Below the pieces are notes generated by a model. The model ran no database searches. It saw only the letters and a list, made by a program, of their open reading frames with translations, and was not told the DNA's origin. A stretch of 63,053 nucleotides of DNA from Marinobacter persicus (GTDB lineage: Bacteria > Pseudomonadota > Gammaproteobacteria > Pseudomonadales > Oleiphilaceae): assembly GCF_900114155.1 (NCBI RefSeq), contig NZ_FOSC01000014.1, positions 1 through 63,053 of the forward strand. Direction: 5' to 3'. The position numbers and the translations under genes are program-made. This document shows positions 44,224 to 54,650 of the stretch, piece by piece (within the stretch, counting starts at the first letter, position 1; each line of letters opens with the position of its first letter).

Positions 44224-44865
44224 GTGAATCCAACTGTACCGGGGACTGCCTTGCGCCAACCGCACGCCACTAGCCAACCACTCAACCCTTCTGCCGAGAC
44301 AATCGCCCTGCTGCGGGAAACCGGGCGTTTTGCCGGTGCCCGCTGGTGCCCGTCACCCAATTTCGGACCCAGGCCCGATGACGCCGGCATTTCGTTGCTG
44401 GTGGTACACAATATCAGCCTGCCCCCGGGGCAGTTTGGTGGCTCCCACATCGAAGATTTCTTCTGTAACCGCCTGCAGGCCGGCCAGCATCCCTATTTTG
44501 CCACCATCGCACCCATGCAGGTGTCGGCGCACGCACTGATTCGCCGTGACGGTTCGGTGGTGCAGTTTGTCAGCTGCCTGGACCGGGCCTGGCATGCTGG
44601 CCGCTCCAGCTTCCGGGGCGAGGTGGAGTGCAACGATTTCTCCATCGGCATTGAACTGGAAGGAGCGGATGATATTCCCTACACGCCTGAACAATACGCC
44701 GTACTGGCCCGGCTGGCGCGTCAGGTTATGGCGGCCTGGCCGGCGGTGACACCAGAGCGGATTGCCGGCCACTGCGACATCGCGCCGGACCGCAAGACCG
44801 ACCCCGGGCCGGCGTTCAGTTGGTCCCGTTTTCATGATCTTCTTCTGGCCCCGGAGACCGTCTGA
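44224..44865 (+). CDS. ampD: 1,6-anhydro-N-acetylmuramyl-L-alanine amidase
   Basis: 213 residues from GTG 44224; TTG 44251, preceded by a GGGG stretch, is an alternative that trims 9. AmpD cleaves the muropeptide during cell-wall recycling, which keeps AmpR-controlled beta-lactamase low where present. Zinc ligands: His in LLVVHNISLPP and His plus Asp in GHCDIAPDRKTDPG. Immediately followed by ampE with no gap. Confidence 0.94.
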   Translation: MNPTVPGTALRQPHATSQPLNPSAETIALLRETGRFAGARWCPSPNFGPRPDDAGISLLVVHNISLPPGQFGGSHIEDFFCNRLQAGQHPYFATIAPMQVSAHALIRRDGSVVQFVSCLDRAWHAGRSSFRGEVECNDFSIGIELEGADDIPYTPEQYAVLARLARQVMAAWPAVTPERIAGHCDIAPDRKTDPGPAFSWSRFHDLLLAPETV

Positions 44866-45753
44866 ATGATTCTCCTGGTCCTGCTACTGGCCTACGTTAT
44901 CCGCCGTCGTCTGGACGGTGTGAACCGGGTATCCACCGATGCTTTCTGGCGGCACTGGTTTGGCGCCCACGGGCGGGCCCGGGCCGGCAGGGAGCATGCC
45001 GTGGTCCCGGGACTTTTGCGAGTGCTGGTGCCAGCGGCGTTGCTGGCTGCCTTGTGGTTTCTGGCCATCGACCAGGAACTGCGCTGGACACTGTACCCCC
45101 TGGAGTTACTGGCGCTGGTATTGCTGATGGGCGCGCCGGGCTGGCGACAGGTACTGGAAGCCTACAGCCAGGCCTGGGGCCGGGGCGACATGCAGGCGGC
45201 CTGGCGACACATCCAGCGCTGGCTGCCGGCGGCCGAACGTGGCGAGGCGCTGTCGCCGGAGGCCATGCATTTGTCCTTGTCCCGCACTCTGATGACCTCG
45301 GTGTTCGAACGTTTCTTCCTGGTGGTGTTCTGGTATGTGGTGGGTGGTCTGCAGGCGGCGTTTCTGGCCCGCAGCCTGGTGGCACTGGCCGAGCACTGGC
45401 CGCAGGCTCCGGCGCGGGTAAGGTTTGCCCGAATGGTTGATGTGATCGGATGGATTCCGTCCCGCCTGCTGGCCCTGACCTTCGGGCTGGCGGGGGATCT
45501 GGCGGGATGGTCGCAAAAAATCCGCCGGGTACTGCCGGGTTTCCGGGAACGCAATCAGCGGGTGCTGATGACCGCGGCGGATGGCGCGCTGACCGGCTAT
45601 GCCCTGGACCCGTCACGGTTTTCCGGGCTGCACCCGCAGGAGTGGCCGGACTTCGGTGGCCGGAGCCTGCGGGCCATTCGTGATCTGCTTAACCGCAGCA
45701 TGCTGGTGTGGATTTGTGTGATCGCGCTGCTGGTGATTGCTGGCGTGGTCTAG
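44866..45753 (+). CDS. ampE: AmpE-like membrane protein (regulatory signalling modulator)
   Basis: 295 residues, four hydrophobic segments (about 1-10, 48-66, 80-92 and C-terminal 278-295) plus a middle one near 145. Matches the AmpE/CobD-like family by position directly after ampD and by DAFWRHWFGAH and HLSLSRTLMTSVFERFFLVVFWYVVGG blocks. Its role is not established beyond a link with AmpD. Confidence 0.82.
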   Translation: MILLVLLLAYVIRRRLDGVNRVSTDAFWRHWFGAHGRARAGREHAVVPGLLRVLVPAALLAALWFLAIDQELRWTLYPLELLALVLLMGAPGWRQVLEAYSQAWGRGDMQAAWRHIQRWLPAAERGEALSPEAMHLSLSRTLMTSVFERFFLVVFWYVVGGLQAAFLARSLVALAEHWPQAPARVRFARMVDVIGWIPSRLLALTFGLAGDLAGWSQKIRRVLPGFRERNQRVLMTAADGALTGYALDPSRFSGLHPQEWPDFGGRSLRAIRDLLNRSMLVWICVIALLVIAGVV

Positions 45754-45801
45754 TGGCCGCCGCCGCACCACGTCCGGCAGGTCAGGAGTGCAGGCCGGTG
45801 A

Positions 45802-46359
45802 TCAGAGGCCGGATTTCTTCTGTTCCCAGAGAATTTCCCGGGCGCCTTCCCGCCGTGCGAGTACCCGCGCCACCACGAACAGAAGATCCGACAACCGGTT
45901 AAGGTAATGCCGGGAATTGGTGTTGATCGAATCCTCGTGGCCCAGTGCCACCACCACGCGCTCGGCGCGCCGGCACACGGCCCGGGCCATATGGCACTGG
46001 GCGGCGGCAGGTGAGCCGCCGGGCAGGATGAAGTTCTTCAGCGGCGGAATGCCTTCGTTGTATTCATCCAGGGTGGCTTCCAGCCAGTCGATGTGCTCGT
46101 CGCCAATCACCTTGCTGCCGGGAATGGCAAACTCGCCGCCCAGGTCAAACAGGTGGTGCTGAATACGGCGCAGAACCTCGATCAACGCATCGTCCGCCGG
46201 CAGGGTTTCCACCAGAATGCCGATGTGGCAGTTCAGCTCGTCGGCGGTGCCCATGGCCTCCACGCGCTGGGCGTTCTTGGCAATGCGGTTGCCATCGGCC
46301 AGGCCGGTGGAGCCGTCGTCGCCGGTACGGGTGTAGATTTTCGACAGGCGGTTGCCCAT
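45802..46359 (-). CDS. Cob(I)alamin adenosyltransferase, PduO type
   Basis: 185 residues. Transfers the adenosyl group of ATP to cob(I)alamin, making coenzyme B12. The N-terminal KIYTRTGDDGSTGLADG is the ATP-binding signature of PduO-type enzymes; RIQHHLFDLGGEFA and CRRAERVVVAL with the conserved Arg and Glu follow. Last gene of the leftward pepA-holC-valS-panE run; no cobalamin riboswitch is visible ahead of it. Confidence 0.93.
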   Translation of the reverse strand: MGNRLSKIYTRTGDDGSTGLADGNRIAKNAQRVEAMGTADELNCHIGILVETLPADDALIEVLRRIQHHLFDLGGEFAIPGSKVIGDEHIDWLEATLDEYNEGIPPLKNFILPGGSPAAAQCHMARAVCRRAERVVVALGHEDSINTNSRHYLNRLSDLLFVVARVLARREGAREILWEQKKSGL

Positions 46360-46418
46360 GGTTGTGCTCCCTTGGTGGTTAGGCCTGGATGGGATGGCTT
46401 GTTTGCCCGGAGGCCAGG

Positions 46419-47306
46419 TTAATGGTTCAGTAGTTGTACCCGTTCGGTCAGCATTCGGTTCACCGGGGTGGCAATATCCAGCGTGTCGCCAAGCCTGACC
46501 AGATAGCCATTGATGTACTCAATTTCGGTGCGGCGTCCTGCCAGTATATCCGCGCGCATGGACGAAGTGTTGGTGGCCGTGCTCCGGGCCACGGTTTCAA
46601 TGTTGCCGCGCAGCTCGTCCGGCGGTATCCGATCTTGTCCGGCCCCGGCCATCAGGCTGGCGATCTCCTCGCACAGTGGCGTGATCCATTGCCGGAACAG
46701 CGGTGCCTCGAGAATCTCTCCGTTGGGGCAATCGAGCAACGCGGTGAAAGGATTGATGCCGGCGTTGATCACCAGTTTTTGCCACAGACGGGGCAGAATG
46801 TCGGTCTCCGCATGAACGGTCAGCCCGCTTTCGCTCAGTTGGTCGACAACGCTGGGTAGCCGGGATTCAGCGGTCCGGGTGAGTGCTCCCACCCAGGTTG
46901 CCCCTTTACCCGCGTGAACGGCCACATCGGGGGCAGGCCGGTTGGCGCCTTCGGTGGTGGAGGCGGCCAGGATGGGACGCCCGGGCCAGGTGTCTGCCAC
47001 TTGTTGCTGGCTGCCCAGGCCGTTCTGGAACAGCACAACCGGTGTGTTGGCGGGAATGTTTGGTAGTGCGCTGTGCAGCGCATCCAGGGTGTCGCCCGCC
47101 TTGGTGGTGACCAGCAGCAGCTCCGGCGTTTCGTCAGACCCAAGCTGAGGGATATCGACCGAGAAGGCTTCGCCGCTCACGGGATGAAATTGATAAGGTA
47201 TGGAATCGGAGGAAGCCCCCGGGCGGGGCACAAAGGCGGCCCGCCCGGGTGGCAGTGATGCGGCCCAGAGCCGGCCCAGGGAGCCGGCGCCCAGAATCGC
47301 AATCAT
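46419..47306 (-). CDS. panE: 2-dehydropantoate 2-reductase
   Basis: 295 residues. Reduces ketopantoate to pantoate with NADPH for coenzyme A synthesis. The dinucleotide-binding start IAILGAGSLGRLWAASL and the C-terminal catalytic Lys in LWQKLVINAGINPFTAL (about 172-190) support the family. Conservation outside these is modest, so another ketoacid reductase of the same superfamily is possible. Starts 3 bases after valS, hence same transcript. Confidence 0.88.
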   Translation of the reverse strand: MIAILGAGSLGRLWAASLPPGRAAFVPRPGASSDSIPYQFHPVSGEAFSVDIPQLGSDETPELLLVTTKAGDTLDALHSALPNIPANTPVVLFQNGLGSQQQVADTWPGRPILAASTTEGANRPAPDVAVHAGKGATWVGALTRTAESRLPSVVDQLSESGLTVHAETDILPRLWQKLVINAGINPFTALLDCPNGEILEAPLFRQWITPLCEEIASLMAGAGQDRIPPDELRGNIETVARSTATNTSSMRADILAGRRTEIEYINGYLVRLGDTLDIATPVNRMLTERVQLLNH

Positions 47307-47309
47307 GGT

Positions 47310-50162
47310 TTACATGGCCTCGATGTCGGCCCGCTGGCTGCTCAGGCGCTCCAGGCTGCCCTGGGCTTCTTTCAGCTTGTCTTTCTCCTTCTCGACCACT
47401 TCGGCCGGGGCCTTGGCGGTGAATTTCTCATTGTTCAGCTTGCCTTCCACCCGGGCGATTTCCTTGTTCAGGCGCTCCAGCTCCTTGTCCAGGCGCTTGA
47501 GTTCGGCGTCCTTGTCGATCAGGCCGGCCATGGGCACCAGCACTTCCATCTCACCCACCAGCTGGGTGGCGCTCATGGGCGCCTTGTCGCCCTCGAACCA
47601 TTCCAGCTTCTCCAGCTTGGCCAGTGACATCAGGAAGGTGCGGTTGTCGTCCATCCGGCGCTGGTCTTCGGCGCTGGCGCCTTTGAGCAGTACCGGAATC
47701 TGCTTGGCCGGGGAGATGTTCATCTCACCACGAATGTTGCGCACGGCGACGATCACGCCCTTGAGCCACTCGATATCGGCGGCTACGGCGGAGTCCTGCT
47801 TGCTGGCGTCCGGCTGCGGGAACGGCTGCAGCATGATGCTGTCGCCGGTCTTGCCGGCCAGCGGGGCGATGCGCTGCCAGATTTCCTCGGTGATGAACGG
47901 CATCATCGGGTGCGCCAGGCGCAGCACCGATTCCAGCACGCGCACCAGGGTGCGGCGGGTGCCGCGCTTGGCCTCGGCGCTGGCGTTGTCGTCGTTCAGC
48001 ACCGGCTTGGACAGCTCCAGGTACCAGTCGCAGTACTCGTTCCAGATGAACTCGTACAGGGCGTAAGCGGCCAGGTCAAAGCGGTACTGTTCCAGGTGAC
48101 GGGTCACTTCCTGCTCGCAGTGCTGCAGCTCGCTGATGATCCAGCGGTCGGCCAGGGACAGTTCCACCGGCTCGTCGTTCACGCCGCAGTCTTCGCCTTC
48201 GGTGTTCATCAGCACGTAGCGGGCGGCGTTCCACAGCTTGTTACAGAAGTTGCGGTAGCCTTCCAGGCGCTTCATGTCCCAGTTGATGTCACGGCCGGTG
48301 GTGGCCATGGCCGCCAGGGTGAAGCGCAGGGCGTCGGTACCGTGGGCGGTAATGCCTTCCGGGAATTCCTTCTTGGTGCGCTTGGCGATCTTTTCGGCCA
48401 GCTTGGGCTGCATCAGGTTGCCGGTGCGCTTTTCCAGCAGGTCTTCCAGGCCGATGCCGTCGATCATGTCCAGCGGATCGATCACGTTGCCCTTGGATTT
48501 GGACATCTTGTCGCCGTGCTCGTCGCGGATCAGGCCGGTCACGTACACGGTGTGGAAGGGCACCTGCGGGGTGCCGTCTTCGTTTTTCATGAAGTGCATG
48601 GTCATCATGATCATCCGGGCAACCCAGAAGAAGATGATGTCGAAACCGGTCACCAGCACGTCGGTGGGGTGGAAGGTTTTCAGCCGTTCGGTGATTTCCG
48701 GCCAGCCCAGGGTGCCGAAGGTCCACAGGGCGGAGCTGAACCAGGTGTCCAGTACGTCTTCGTCCTGGTTCAGTTCAATGTCCGCGCCCAGGTTGTGCTT
48801 TTCGCGCACTTCTTCTTCGCTGCGGCCCACGTAAATGTTGCCTTCGGCGTCGTACCAGGCCGGAATCCGGTGGCCCCACCACAGCTGGCGGGAGATGCAC
48901 CAGTCCTGGATGTCGCGCATCCAGGCGAAGTACATGTTCTCGTACTGCTTGGGCACGAACTGGATACGGCCGTCTTCCACCGCCTCAATGGCGGGCTTGG
49001 CCAGGGTCTTGGCGTCGGCGAACCACTGGTCTGTGAGCATGGGCTCGATGATCAGGCCGGAGCGGTCGCCGCGCGGCACGGACAATACGTGGTCTTCGAT
49101 CTGCTCCACCAGGCCTTCGGCTTCCATGTCGGCGACGATCTGTTTGCGCGCCTCTTCACGGGTGAGGCCGGCATAGGCGCCGGGCAGGGTGCCGTCGATC
49201 TCGGTGTTCTCGGTGCCGTCGGAGTTGAACACTTCGGCCTGGTACCGGATGTTGGCATCCTGGGTCATGACGTTGATCATCGGCAGGTTGTTGCGCTTGC
49301 CGACGGCGTAGTCGTTGAAGTCATGGGCCGGGGTGATTTTCACGCAGCCGGAGCCTTTTTCCGGATCGGCGTGGTGGTCGGCGATCACGGGGATTCGGCG
49401 GTTCACCAGTGGCAGCAGCACGTGCTTGCCAATCAGGTGCTGGTAGCGCTCGTCGTCCGGGTGTACGGCCACGGCGGTATCGCCGAGCATGGTTTCCGGG
49501 CGGGTGGTGGCCACGACCAGGTAATCCTTGCCGTCCTGGGTTTTCTCACCGTCGGCCAGCGGGTAGCGCAGGTGCCAGAAAAAGCCCTTCTCTTCCTTGT
49601 TCTCCACTTCCAGGTCGGAGATGGCGGTGTGCAGTTTCGGGTCCCAGTTCACCAGCCGTTTGCCACGGTACACCAGGTCTTCTTCGTACAGGCGGATGAA
49701 CACTTCCTGTACGGCCTTGTAGAAGCCGTCGTCCATGGTGAAGCGTTCGTTTTCCCAGTCCACGGAGTTGCCCAGGCGGCGCATCTGGCGGGTGATGGTG
49801 CCACCGGAGTGTTCTTTCCAGTCCCAGATGCGCTTGATGAATTCTTCGCGGCCCAGGTCGTGGCGGGTTTTGTCTTCCTCGGCGGCCAGTTTGCGTTCAA
49901 CCACCATCTGGGTAGCGATGCCGGCGTGGTCGGTGCCGACGGTCCACAATGCGTTACGGCCCTGCATGCGCTTGTAGCGGGTGAGGGTGTCCATGATGGT
50001 GTGCTGGAACGCATGGCCCATGTGCAGGCTGCCGGTCACATTGGGCGGCGGAATGGCGATGCTGTAGGACTCGCCCTCACCGCTGGGGCGGAAATAGCCT
50101 TTGGATTCCCAGTTTTCGTACCACTGGCGCTCGATGTTTTCTGGCTGGTAGGTTTTTTCCAT
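47310..50162 (-). CDS. valS: Valyl-tRNA synthetase
   Basis: 950 residues. Class I enzyme that charges tRNA-Val and edits misactivated Thr. HIGH-type motif [14 protein letters not shown] (about 38-51), an editing domain (about 190-340, with [19 protein letters not shown]), and [12 protein letters not shown] (about 555). The last 70 residues form the C-terminal coiled coil that holds the tRNA. Follows holC as in many proteobacteria. Confidence 0.98.
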   Translation of the reverse strand: MEKTYQPENIERQWYENWESKGYFRPSGEGESYSIAIPPPNVTGSLHMGHAFQHTIMDTLTRYKRMQGRNALWTVGTDHAGIATQMVVERKLAAEEDKTRHDLGREEFIKRIWDWKEHSGGTITRQMRRLGNSVDWENERFTMDDGFYKAVQEVFIRLYEEDLVYRGKRLVNWDPKLHTAISDLEVENKEEKGFFWHLRYPLADGEKTQDGKDYLVVATTRPETMLGDTAVAVHPDDERYQHLIGKHVLLPLVNRRIPVIADHHADPEKGSGCVKITPAHDFNDYAVGKRNNLPMINVMTQDANIRYQAEVFNSDGTENTEIDGTLPGAYAGLTREEARKQIVADMEAEGLVEQIEDHVLSVPRGDRSGLIIEPMLTDQWFADAKTLAKPAIEAVEDGRIQFVPKQYENMYFAWMRDIQDWCISRQLWWGHRIPAWYDAEGNIYVGRSEEEVREKHNLGADIELNQDEDVLDTWFSSALWTFGTLGWPEITERLKTFHPTDVLVTGFDIIFFWVARMIMMTMHFMKNEDGTPQVPFHTVYVTGLIRDEHGDKMSKSKGNVIDPLDMIDGIGLEDLLEKRTGNLMQPKLAEKIAKRTKKEFPEGITAHGTDALRFTLAAMATTGRDINWDMKRLEGYRNFCNKLWNAARYVLMNTEGEDCGVNDEPVELSLADRWIISELQHCEQEVTRHLEQYRFDLAAYALYEFIWNEYCDWYLELSKPVLNDDNASAEAKRGTRRTLVRVLESVLRLAHPMMPFITEEIWQRIAPLAGKTGDSIMLQPFPQPDASKQDSAVAADIEWLKGVIVAVRNIRGEMNISPAKQIPVLLKGASAEDQRRMDDNRTFLMSLAKLEKLEWFEGDKAPMSATQLVGEMEVLVPMAGLIDKDAELKRLDKELERLNKEIARVEGKLNNEKFTAKAPAEVVEKEKDKLKEAQGSLERLSSQRADIEAM

Positions 50163-50252
50163 GGGTTTCTGCAGTGACCGTTGTTGATGCTCGGAAGAAA
50201 TTTTGAAAGCGCCGATTATACATGGTCGCTTTGGTTGCGGCGAACTGTGGGA

Positions 50253-50765
50253 TCACCGCCGCATATCATGCACTTTTGCTTCAATCCCCATCGCCCGAAG
50301 CTGCTTATAATGCCCCCGAGCCTGGTTCAGCACAGCGGGATCGTTATGGGCCACCAGGGCCAGGCGGCGGTACTGGTCGGCGTCTTTGGGCAGGGTGGCA
50401 GACAGGACGATGACGGTGTCCCAGTCCGAGGCCACCGGCGGGTAGAGCAGGATGCCGACGGGGTCGTCGCAGGGTGCGTCTTCGGAAGTGGAGATGCTGT
50501 GGGGGATGAAGGCGTCGGGTTTGAAGTTCCACAGCAGGTCGTCCAGTTCCTGGGCGTGTTCCTGTGTGTCGCAAATAATGCATACGCGGTCGCCTTGCTG
50601 CCAGGCTTTGTCCAAGAGTTTGGCGGCGTGGAGGTTGCGGGCGGCGGGGGTGTTCTGGCCGAGGATGTGGAACCAGTAGCGCTGGTTCTGGTTGTCGGAA
50701 CCGGTGCCGGAAGCGCCGGCAGCCTGGCTGCCGGGTTCCGGTGGGTTGGGCTGGTTATCCTGCAT
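50253..50765 (-). CDS. holC: DNA polymerase III chi subunit
   Basis: 170 residues. Chi links the clamp loader (through psi) to SSB. The core starts at RYWFHILGQ near 29 with a Gln/Pro/Gly-rich N-terminal extension of about 28 residues not seen in E. coli (147 residues). KLLDKAWQQGDRVCIICDT and DPVGILLYPP are typical. The extension may instead reflect a start annotation too early. Start overlaps pepA stop by 11 bases. Confidence 0.88.
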   Translation of the reverse strand: MQDNQPNPPEPGSQAAGASGTGSDNQNQRYWFHILGQNTPAARNLHAAKLLDKAWQQGDRVCIICDTQEHAQELDDLLWNFKPDAFIPHSISTSEDAPCDDPVGILLYPPVASDWDTVIVLSATLPKDADQYRRLALVAHNDPAVLNQARGHYKQLRAMGIEAKVHDMRR

Positions 50766-52245
50766 GGGACATCAGGTAGTCGACCAGCAGGGGCACCGGG
50801 CGGCCGGTGGCGCCTTTGGCTTTGCCGGAGTTCCAGGCGGTGCCGGCGATGTCCAGGTGGGCCCAGCGGTAGTCTTTCGCAAACCGGCTCAGGAAGCAGG
50901 CGGCGGTGATGGAGCCGGCCGGGCGGCCGCCGATGTTCTGCATGTCGGCGAAGTTGGAGTCCAGCTGGCTCTGGTATTCGTCCCACAGGGGCATGCGCCA
51001 GGCGCGGTCGCCGGTGCGCTCGCCCGCTGCCAGCAGTTCGCCGGCCAGGTCGTCGTTGTTGGCGTAAAGGCCTGAGGCCTGGTTGCCCAGGGCAATGATG
51101 CAGGCACCGGTGAGGGTGGCCATGTCGATCACGGCTTCCGGGTCGAACTTTTTCACGTAGGTGAGGGCGTCGCACAGCACCAGGCGCCCTTCGGCGTCGG
51201 TGTTGAGGATCTCGACGGTCTGGCCGGACAGGGTCTTGATGATGTCGCCCGGGCGGGAGGCGCCGCCGTCCGGCATGTTTTCGGCGGCGGCTATGACTGC
51301 CACCACGTTGATCTTGGGTTTGGTTTCAGCCAGTACCTGCATGGTGCCGAACACGGAGGCGGAGCCGCCCATGTCGTACTTCATTTCATCCATGCCTTCG
51401 CCGGGCTTGAGGCTGATGCCGCCGGAATCGAAGGTGATGCCCTTACCCACGAGCACATAAGGCTTGTCTTTGGCCTTGCCGCCCCGGTATTCCATGATGA
51501 TCAGGCGTGGGGGCTGCTTGGAGCCCTTGCCGACGGCCAGGATGGTGTTCATGCCCAGCTTTTCCATCTGTTTTTCGTCCAGCACTTCGGTCTTGATGCT
51601 GTCGTAGTCCTTGGCCAGTTTCTTGGCCTGGTCGGCCAGCCATACCGGGTGGCAGACGTTGGGCGGGGTGTTGCCCAGGTCGCGGGTGTAGTTCATGCCG
51701 CGGCCGGTGGCCAGGCCCAGGTGCAGGGCGTCTTTCAGGGCCTTGGTGGTCCCGGTGGCCTGTACCACCACTTTGTTCAGTTTGCGCGCCGCAGGTTTTT
51801 CGCTTTTGTAGTCGTTGAAGGTGTAGAACTGTTCTTCCAGGGTGCGGCCAATCAGCTTGAGTTTGCCTTCCTCGGAGCTCACGCTGTCTTCGCCCTGTAT
51901 GGCGGTGTCACTCAGGGTGATCAGTGCGCTTTTGGCGGGCAGGTCTTTCAGTGCGCCGGCCATGGCAGACAGTGCCTTGCGGTAACTGGCGGCGCTGCGG
52001 TCGTCGTTCTTGCCGGTACCGACCACCATTACCCGGGGCCATGGTTGTTCGGCCAGCGGCAGGGTGTTCACGGTGCCGTTTTTGCCGGTCAGGTCGCCAG
52101 CCTTGCTGAATTGCCCGATCAGTCCGCCCAGTGCTTCATCCGCGGCTTTGGTGGATTCCGGCCAGTCGCCTTTTTCAGGCAACCCGACAACCAGGCAATC
52201 GGCTTTGGTTGCGGTGATGGCTTTACTGCTCAGACTGAAGTTCAT
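50755..52245 (-). CDS. pepA: Leucyl aminopeptidase (PepA/M17)
   Basis: 496 residues. Removes N-terminal residues from peptides using two metals; in E. coli it also binds DNA as a site-specific recombination accessory and carAB regulator. The M17 signature NTDAEGRLVLCDAL, and VGKGITFDSGGISLKP with metal ligands are present. Divergent from lptF, the pepA-lptF pairing common to gammaproteobacteria. Confidence 0.97.
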   Translation of the reverse strand: MNFSLSSKAITATKADCLVVGLPEKGDWPESTKAADEALGGLIGQFSKAGDLTGKNGTVNTLPLAEQPWPRVMVVGTGKNDDRSAASYRKALSAMAGALKDLPAKSALITLSDTAIQGEDSVSSEEGKLKLIGRTLEEQFYTFNDYKSEKPAARKLNKVVVQATGTTKALKDALHLGLATGRGMNYTRDLGNTPPNVCHPVWLADQAKKLAKDYDSIKTEVLDEKQMEKLGMNTILAVGKGSKQPPRLIIMEYRGGKAKDKPYVLVGKGITFDSGGISLKPGEGMDEMKYDMGGSASVFGTMQVLAETKPKINVVAVIAAAENMPDGGASRPGDIIKTLSGQTVEILNTDAEGRLVLCDALTYVKKFDPEAVIDMATLTGACIIALGNQASGLYANNDDLAGELLAAGERTGDRAWRMPLWDEYQSQLDSNFADMQNIGGRPAGSITAACFLSRFAKDYRWAHLDIAGTAWNSGKAKGATGRPVPLLVDYLMSHAG

Positions 52246-52467
52246 GGCAACTCCTTTTCTTGACTGTGATTCACCCGTCGGGTTCGACGTGCGCGATAAT
52301 ACCTAAGCATTGGGGTAGTCGAACAATTTATCAAGCACGGGGCCTTTATCCTTACCATCGTTTTACTTGCTACACCCAAGCTGTCATTCGTGGGCAAGGT
52401 TACTTAGAATACGCGGCAGTTTAATGAATGCACCACCTTTCCCTTGGCACAGGCCAGAGAGACTGAT

Positions 52468-53571
52468 TTGACTATCGTTTTCTGTTACCTCATCCGCCAG
52501 ATCATGGTCAGTATGCTTGCTGTCTCCAGCGTGCTTTTGCTGGTGTTTATGAGTGGGCGTTTTATCAAGTACCTGGCCGAAGCCGCCGAAGGTGAGCTGG
52601 CGGCCGGTGTGCTGTTTGCCATCATGGGGTATCGCTTTCCCGGGTTTCTGGAGCTGATTCTGCCGCTGGGCCTGTTCATCGGCATCTTGCTGGCCTACGG
52701 GCGCATGTATCTGGAAAGCGAGATGACGGTGCTGTTCGCCTGTGGCGTCAGCGACAAGCAGCTTCTGACCAAAACGCTGATCGGGGCGCTGCCGGTGATG
52801 ATCGTGGTGGGGGCGACGAGCCTGTTTATTTCGCCCTGGGGCATGAAACAGGTCGAGCGGATTTTCAATGAGCAGAGCCAGGCCACGGAGTTTGAAATGC
52901 TGGCCCCCGGGCGCTTCCAGAATTTCACCTCCGGCAACCGGGTAACCTACACCGAGGCGCTCAGTGACGACAAACGGCAGCTGCAGGGGGTGTTCATCGC
53001 CGAATACGACCGCAGTGGCCAGGGCGTGACGTTGATTACCGCCGAAACCGGTTCGCAGCTGATCGACGAGGAAACCGGCAGCCGTTTTCTGATTCTGGAG
53101 GACGGTGGCCGTTTCCAGGGCACGCCCGGGCGGCTCGATTACAACACCACCGAGTTTGAGGCCTATGGCCTGAAGATACAGAGCGGCGAGGAAGGCGACA
53201 AAAGCCTGGAAGAGGGCATGAGTACCCTGGATTTGTGGCACTCGGATGACCCGGAAGACCGCGCGCTGCTGCACTGGCGCTTCTCACTGCCGTTGATTGT
53301 TCCCATCGTGACGTTGCTGGCGGTGCGCCTGAGCCGGGTGAACCCGCGCCAGGGGCGCTTTTTCCACCTGTTGCCCGCGATGTTGGTGTACATCACCTAT
53401 TTGGGACTGTTGATTGTGGCCCGGGATGCCCTGGCCGATGAAAAAGTACCGGAATGGATCGGCATGCTGTGGGTGCACGCGCTGTTCCTGGCGCTGGGGC
53501 TGTGGCTGCAGTTCGGGCCGGCCTGGCTGTACCGCCGCAAACTGGAAAAGGAGGCCCGCGCCCATGCGTAA
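52468..53571 (+). CDS. lptF: LPS export ABC transporter permease LptF
   Basis: 367 residues from TTG 52468 (E. coli LptF is 366); the family start aligns with this codon, and an earlier TTG at 52444 would add 8 unsupported residues. Three N-terminal and three C-terminal membrane helices flank a periplasmic beta-jellyroll domain (about 130-250). With LptG and LptB it lifts LPS from the inner membrane. Overlaps lptG by 8 bases. Confidence 0.94.
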   Translation: MTIVFCYLIRQIMVSMLAVSSVLLLVFMSGRFIKYLAEAAEGELAAGVLFAIMGYRFPGFLELILPLGLFIGILLAYGRMYLESEMTVLFACGVSDKQLLTKTLIGALPVMIVVGATSLFISPWGMKQVERIFNEQSQATEFEMLAPGRFQNFTSGNRVTYTEALSDDKRQLQGVFIAEYDRSGQGVTLITAETGSQLIDEETGSRFLILEDGGRFQGTPGRLDYNTTEFEAYGLKIQSGEEGDKSLEEGMSTLDLWHSDDPEDRALLHWRFSLPLIVPIVTLLAVRLSRVNPRQGRFFHLLPAMLVYITYLGLLIVARDALADEKVPEWIGMLWVHALFLALGLWLQFGPAWLYRRKLEKEARAHA

Positions 53572-54625
53572 GATCGATGGTTATGTGATGCGCACCGTGG
53601 GCGGGGCCATTTTCCTGGTGATGATGGTGGTGTTGTCGCTGGATCTGATTTTTGCCTTCATCGCTGAGCTGGAAGATACCCGCAACGATTACCAGACCCT
53701 GCAGGCACTCTGGCATGTGGCACTGACCGTGCCCCGGCGAATCTACGAGTATTTACCGTTGGGCGCCTTCATGGGCTGCCTGGTGGGGCTTGGCGCCATG
53801 GCCAGTTCTTCGGAGCTGACCGTGGTGCGCGCGGCCGGCGTATCGCTCAAGCGGATTGTCTGGTCCGCCATGAAACCGGCCCTGGTGGTTGTGATCCTGG
53901 GGGTATTGCTCGGGGAATTTGTCGCACCCACCACCGAACGCATCGCCCAGAGTGAAAAAGCCGTGGCGCTGGGCTCGGGCAATAACGTGGCGGAAGCGCA
54001 CGGGGTCTGGCACCGGGAAGGCGATATCTTCATGCACCTGAACGCGGTGCAGCCCAACGGTGTGTTGCACGGGGTATCCCGTTTTGAATTTGACGACAAC
54101 CGGCAGTTGAAGGAATCCAGTTTCGCCCGGCGGGCCATCTATCAGGGGGATTACTGGCTGCTGGAAAACGTGACCACCACCCGTATCGAGGACGACCGCA
54201 CGGTGCGTGAGCAAGACTCGTCAGTGCGCTGGGATACCGGTCTCTCGCCCAGTGTCCTGAGTGTGCTGATCGTTGATCCGGAGGATCTGTCCATGTCCGG
54301 CCTCTATACTTACGCCCGCTACCTGGGGGAGCAGGGCCTGAGCGCGGCCCGTTACTGGCTGGCGTTCTGGAAAAAAGCGCTGATGCCGCTGGGTACGGCG
54401 GTGATGGTGCTGGTGGCGATTTCCTTCGTGTTCGGGCCGCTGCGCTCGGTGACCATGGGGTTCCGGGTATTCACCGGTCTGCTGGTGGGGCTACTGTTCA
54501 AATACATGCAGGATCTGTTGGGGCCGATGAGCATGGTCTACGGGTTTAACCCCATGCTGGCGGTGCTTGCGCCCATTGCCATCAGTGCTGTTGCGGGTGT
54601 GCTGTTAATGCGGCGCGCCGGCTGA
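53564..54625 (+). CDS. lptG: LPS export ABC transporter permease LptG
   Basis: 353 residues from ATG 53564, with AAAAGGAGG upstream inside lptF. Same six-helix plus jellyroll layout as LptF; MRKIDGYVMRTVGGAIFLVM starts it and EYLPLGAFMGCLVGLG is typical. Works with LptF and LptB. The 8-base overlap points to balanced, coupled synthesis. Confidence 0.95.
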   Translation: MRKIDGYVMRTVGGAIFLVMMVVLSLDLIFAFIAELEDTRNDYQTLQALWHVALTVPRRIYEYLPLGAFMGCLVGLGAMASSSELTVVRAAGVSLKRIVWSAMKPALVVVILGVLLGEFVAPTTERIAQSEKAVALGSGNNVAEAHGVWHREGDIFMHLNAVQPNGVLHGVSRFEFDDNRQLKESSFARRAIYQGDYWLLENVTTTRIEDDRTVREQDSSVRWDTGLSPSVLSVLIVDPEDLSMSGLYTYARYLGEQGLSAARYWLAFWKKALMPLGTAVMVLVAISFVFGPLRSVTMGFRVFTGLLVGLLFKYMQDLLGPMSMVYGFNPMLAVLAPIAISAVAGVLLMRRAG

Positions 54626-54650
54626 GCCGGCCCGCAACCGGCTACTTTTT
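54625..54650 (+). terminator. Probable terminator of lptG
   Basis: AGCCGG and CCGGCT form a 6-bp stem with a 7-base loop, followed by five Ts. It lies across the lptG stop and the 3' end of the convergent RDD gene. Confidence 0.55.

Noticed and set aside
45754..46419. Possible cobalamin riboswitch near the adenosyltransferase gene
   Set aside because: The gap upstream of the gene is only about 60 bases and shows no B12-box-like or multi-stem structure.
47910..50177. 755-codon open frame on the plus strand opposite valS
   Set aside because: Mirror frame of valS, rich in Val, Gly, His and Phe as expected from an antisense frame; no domain seen.
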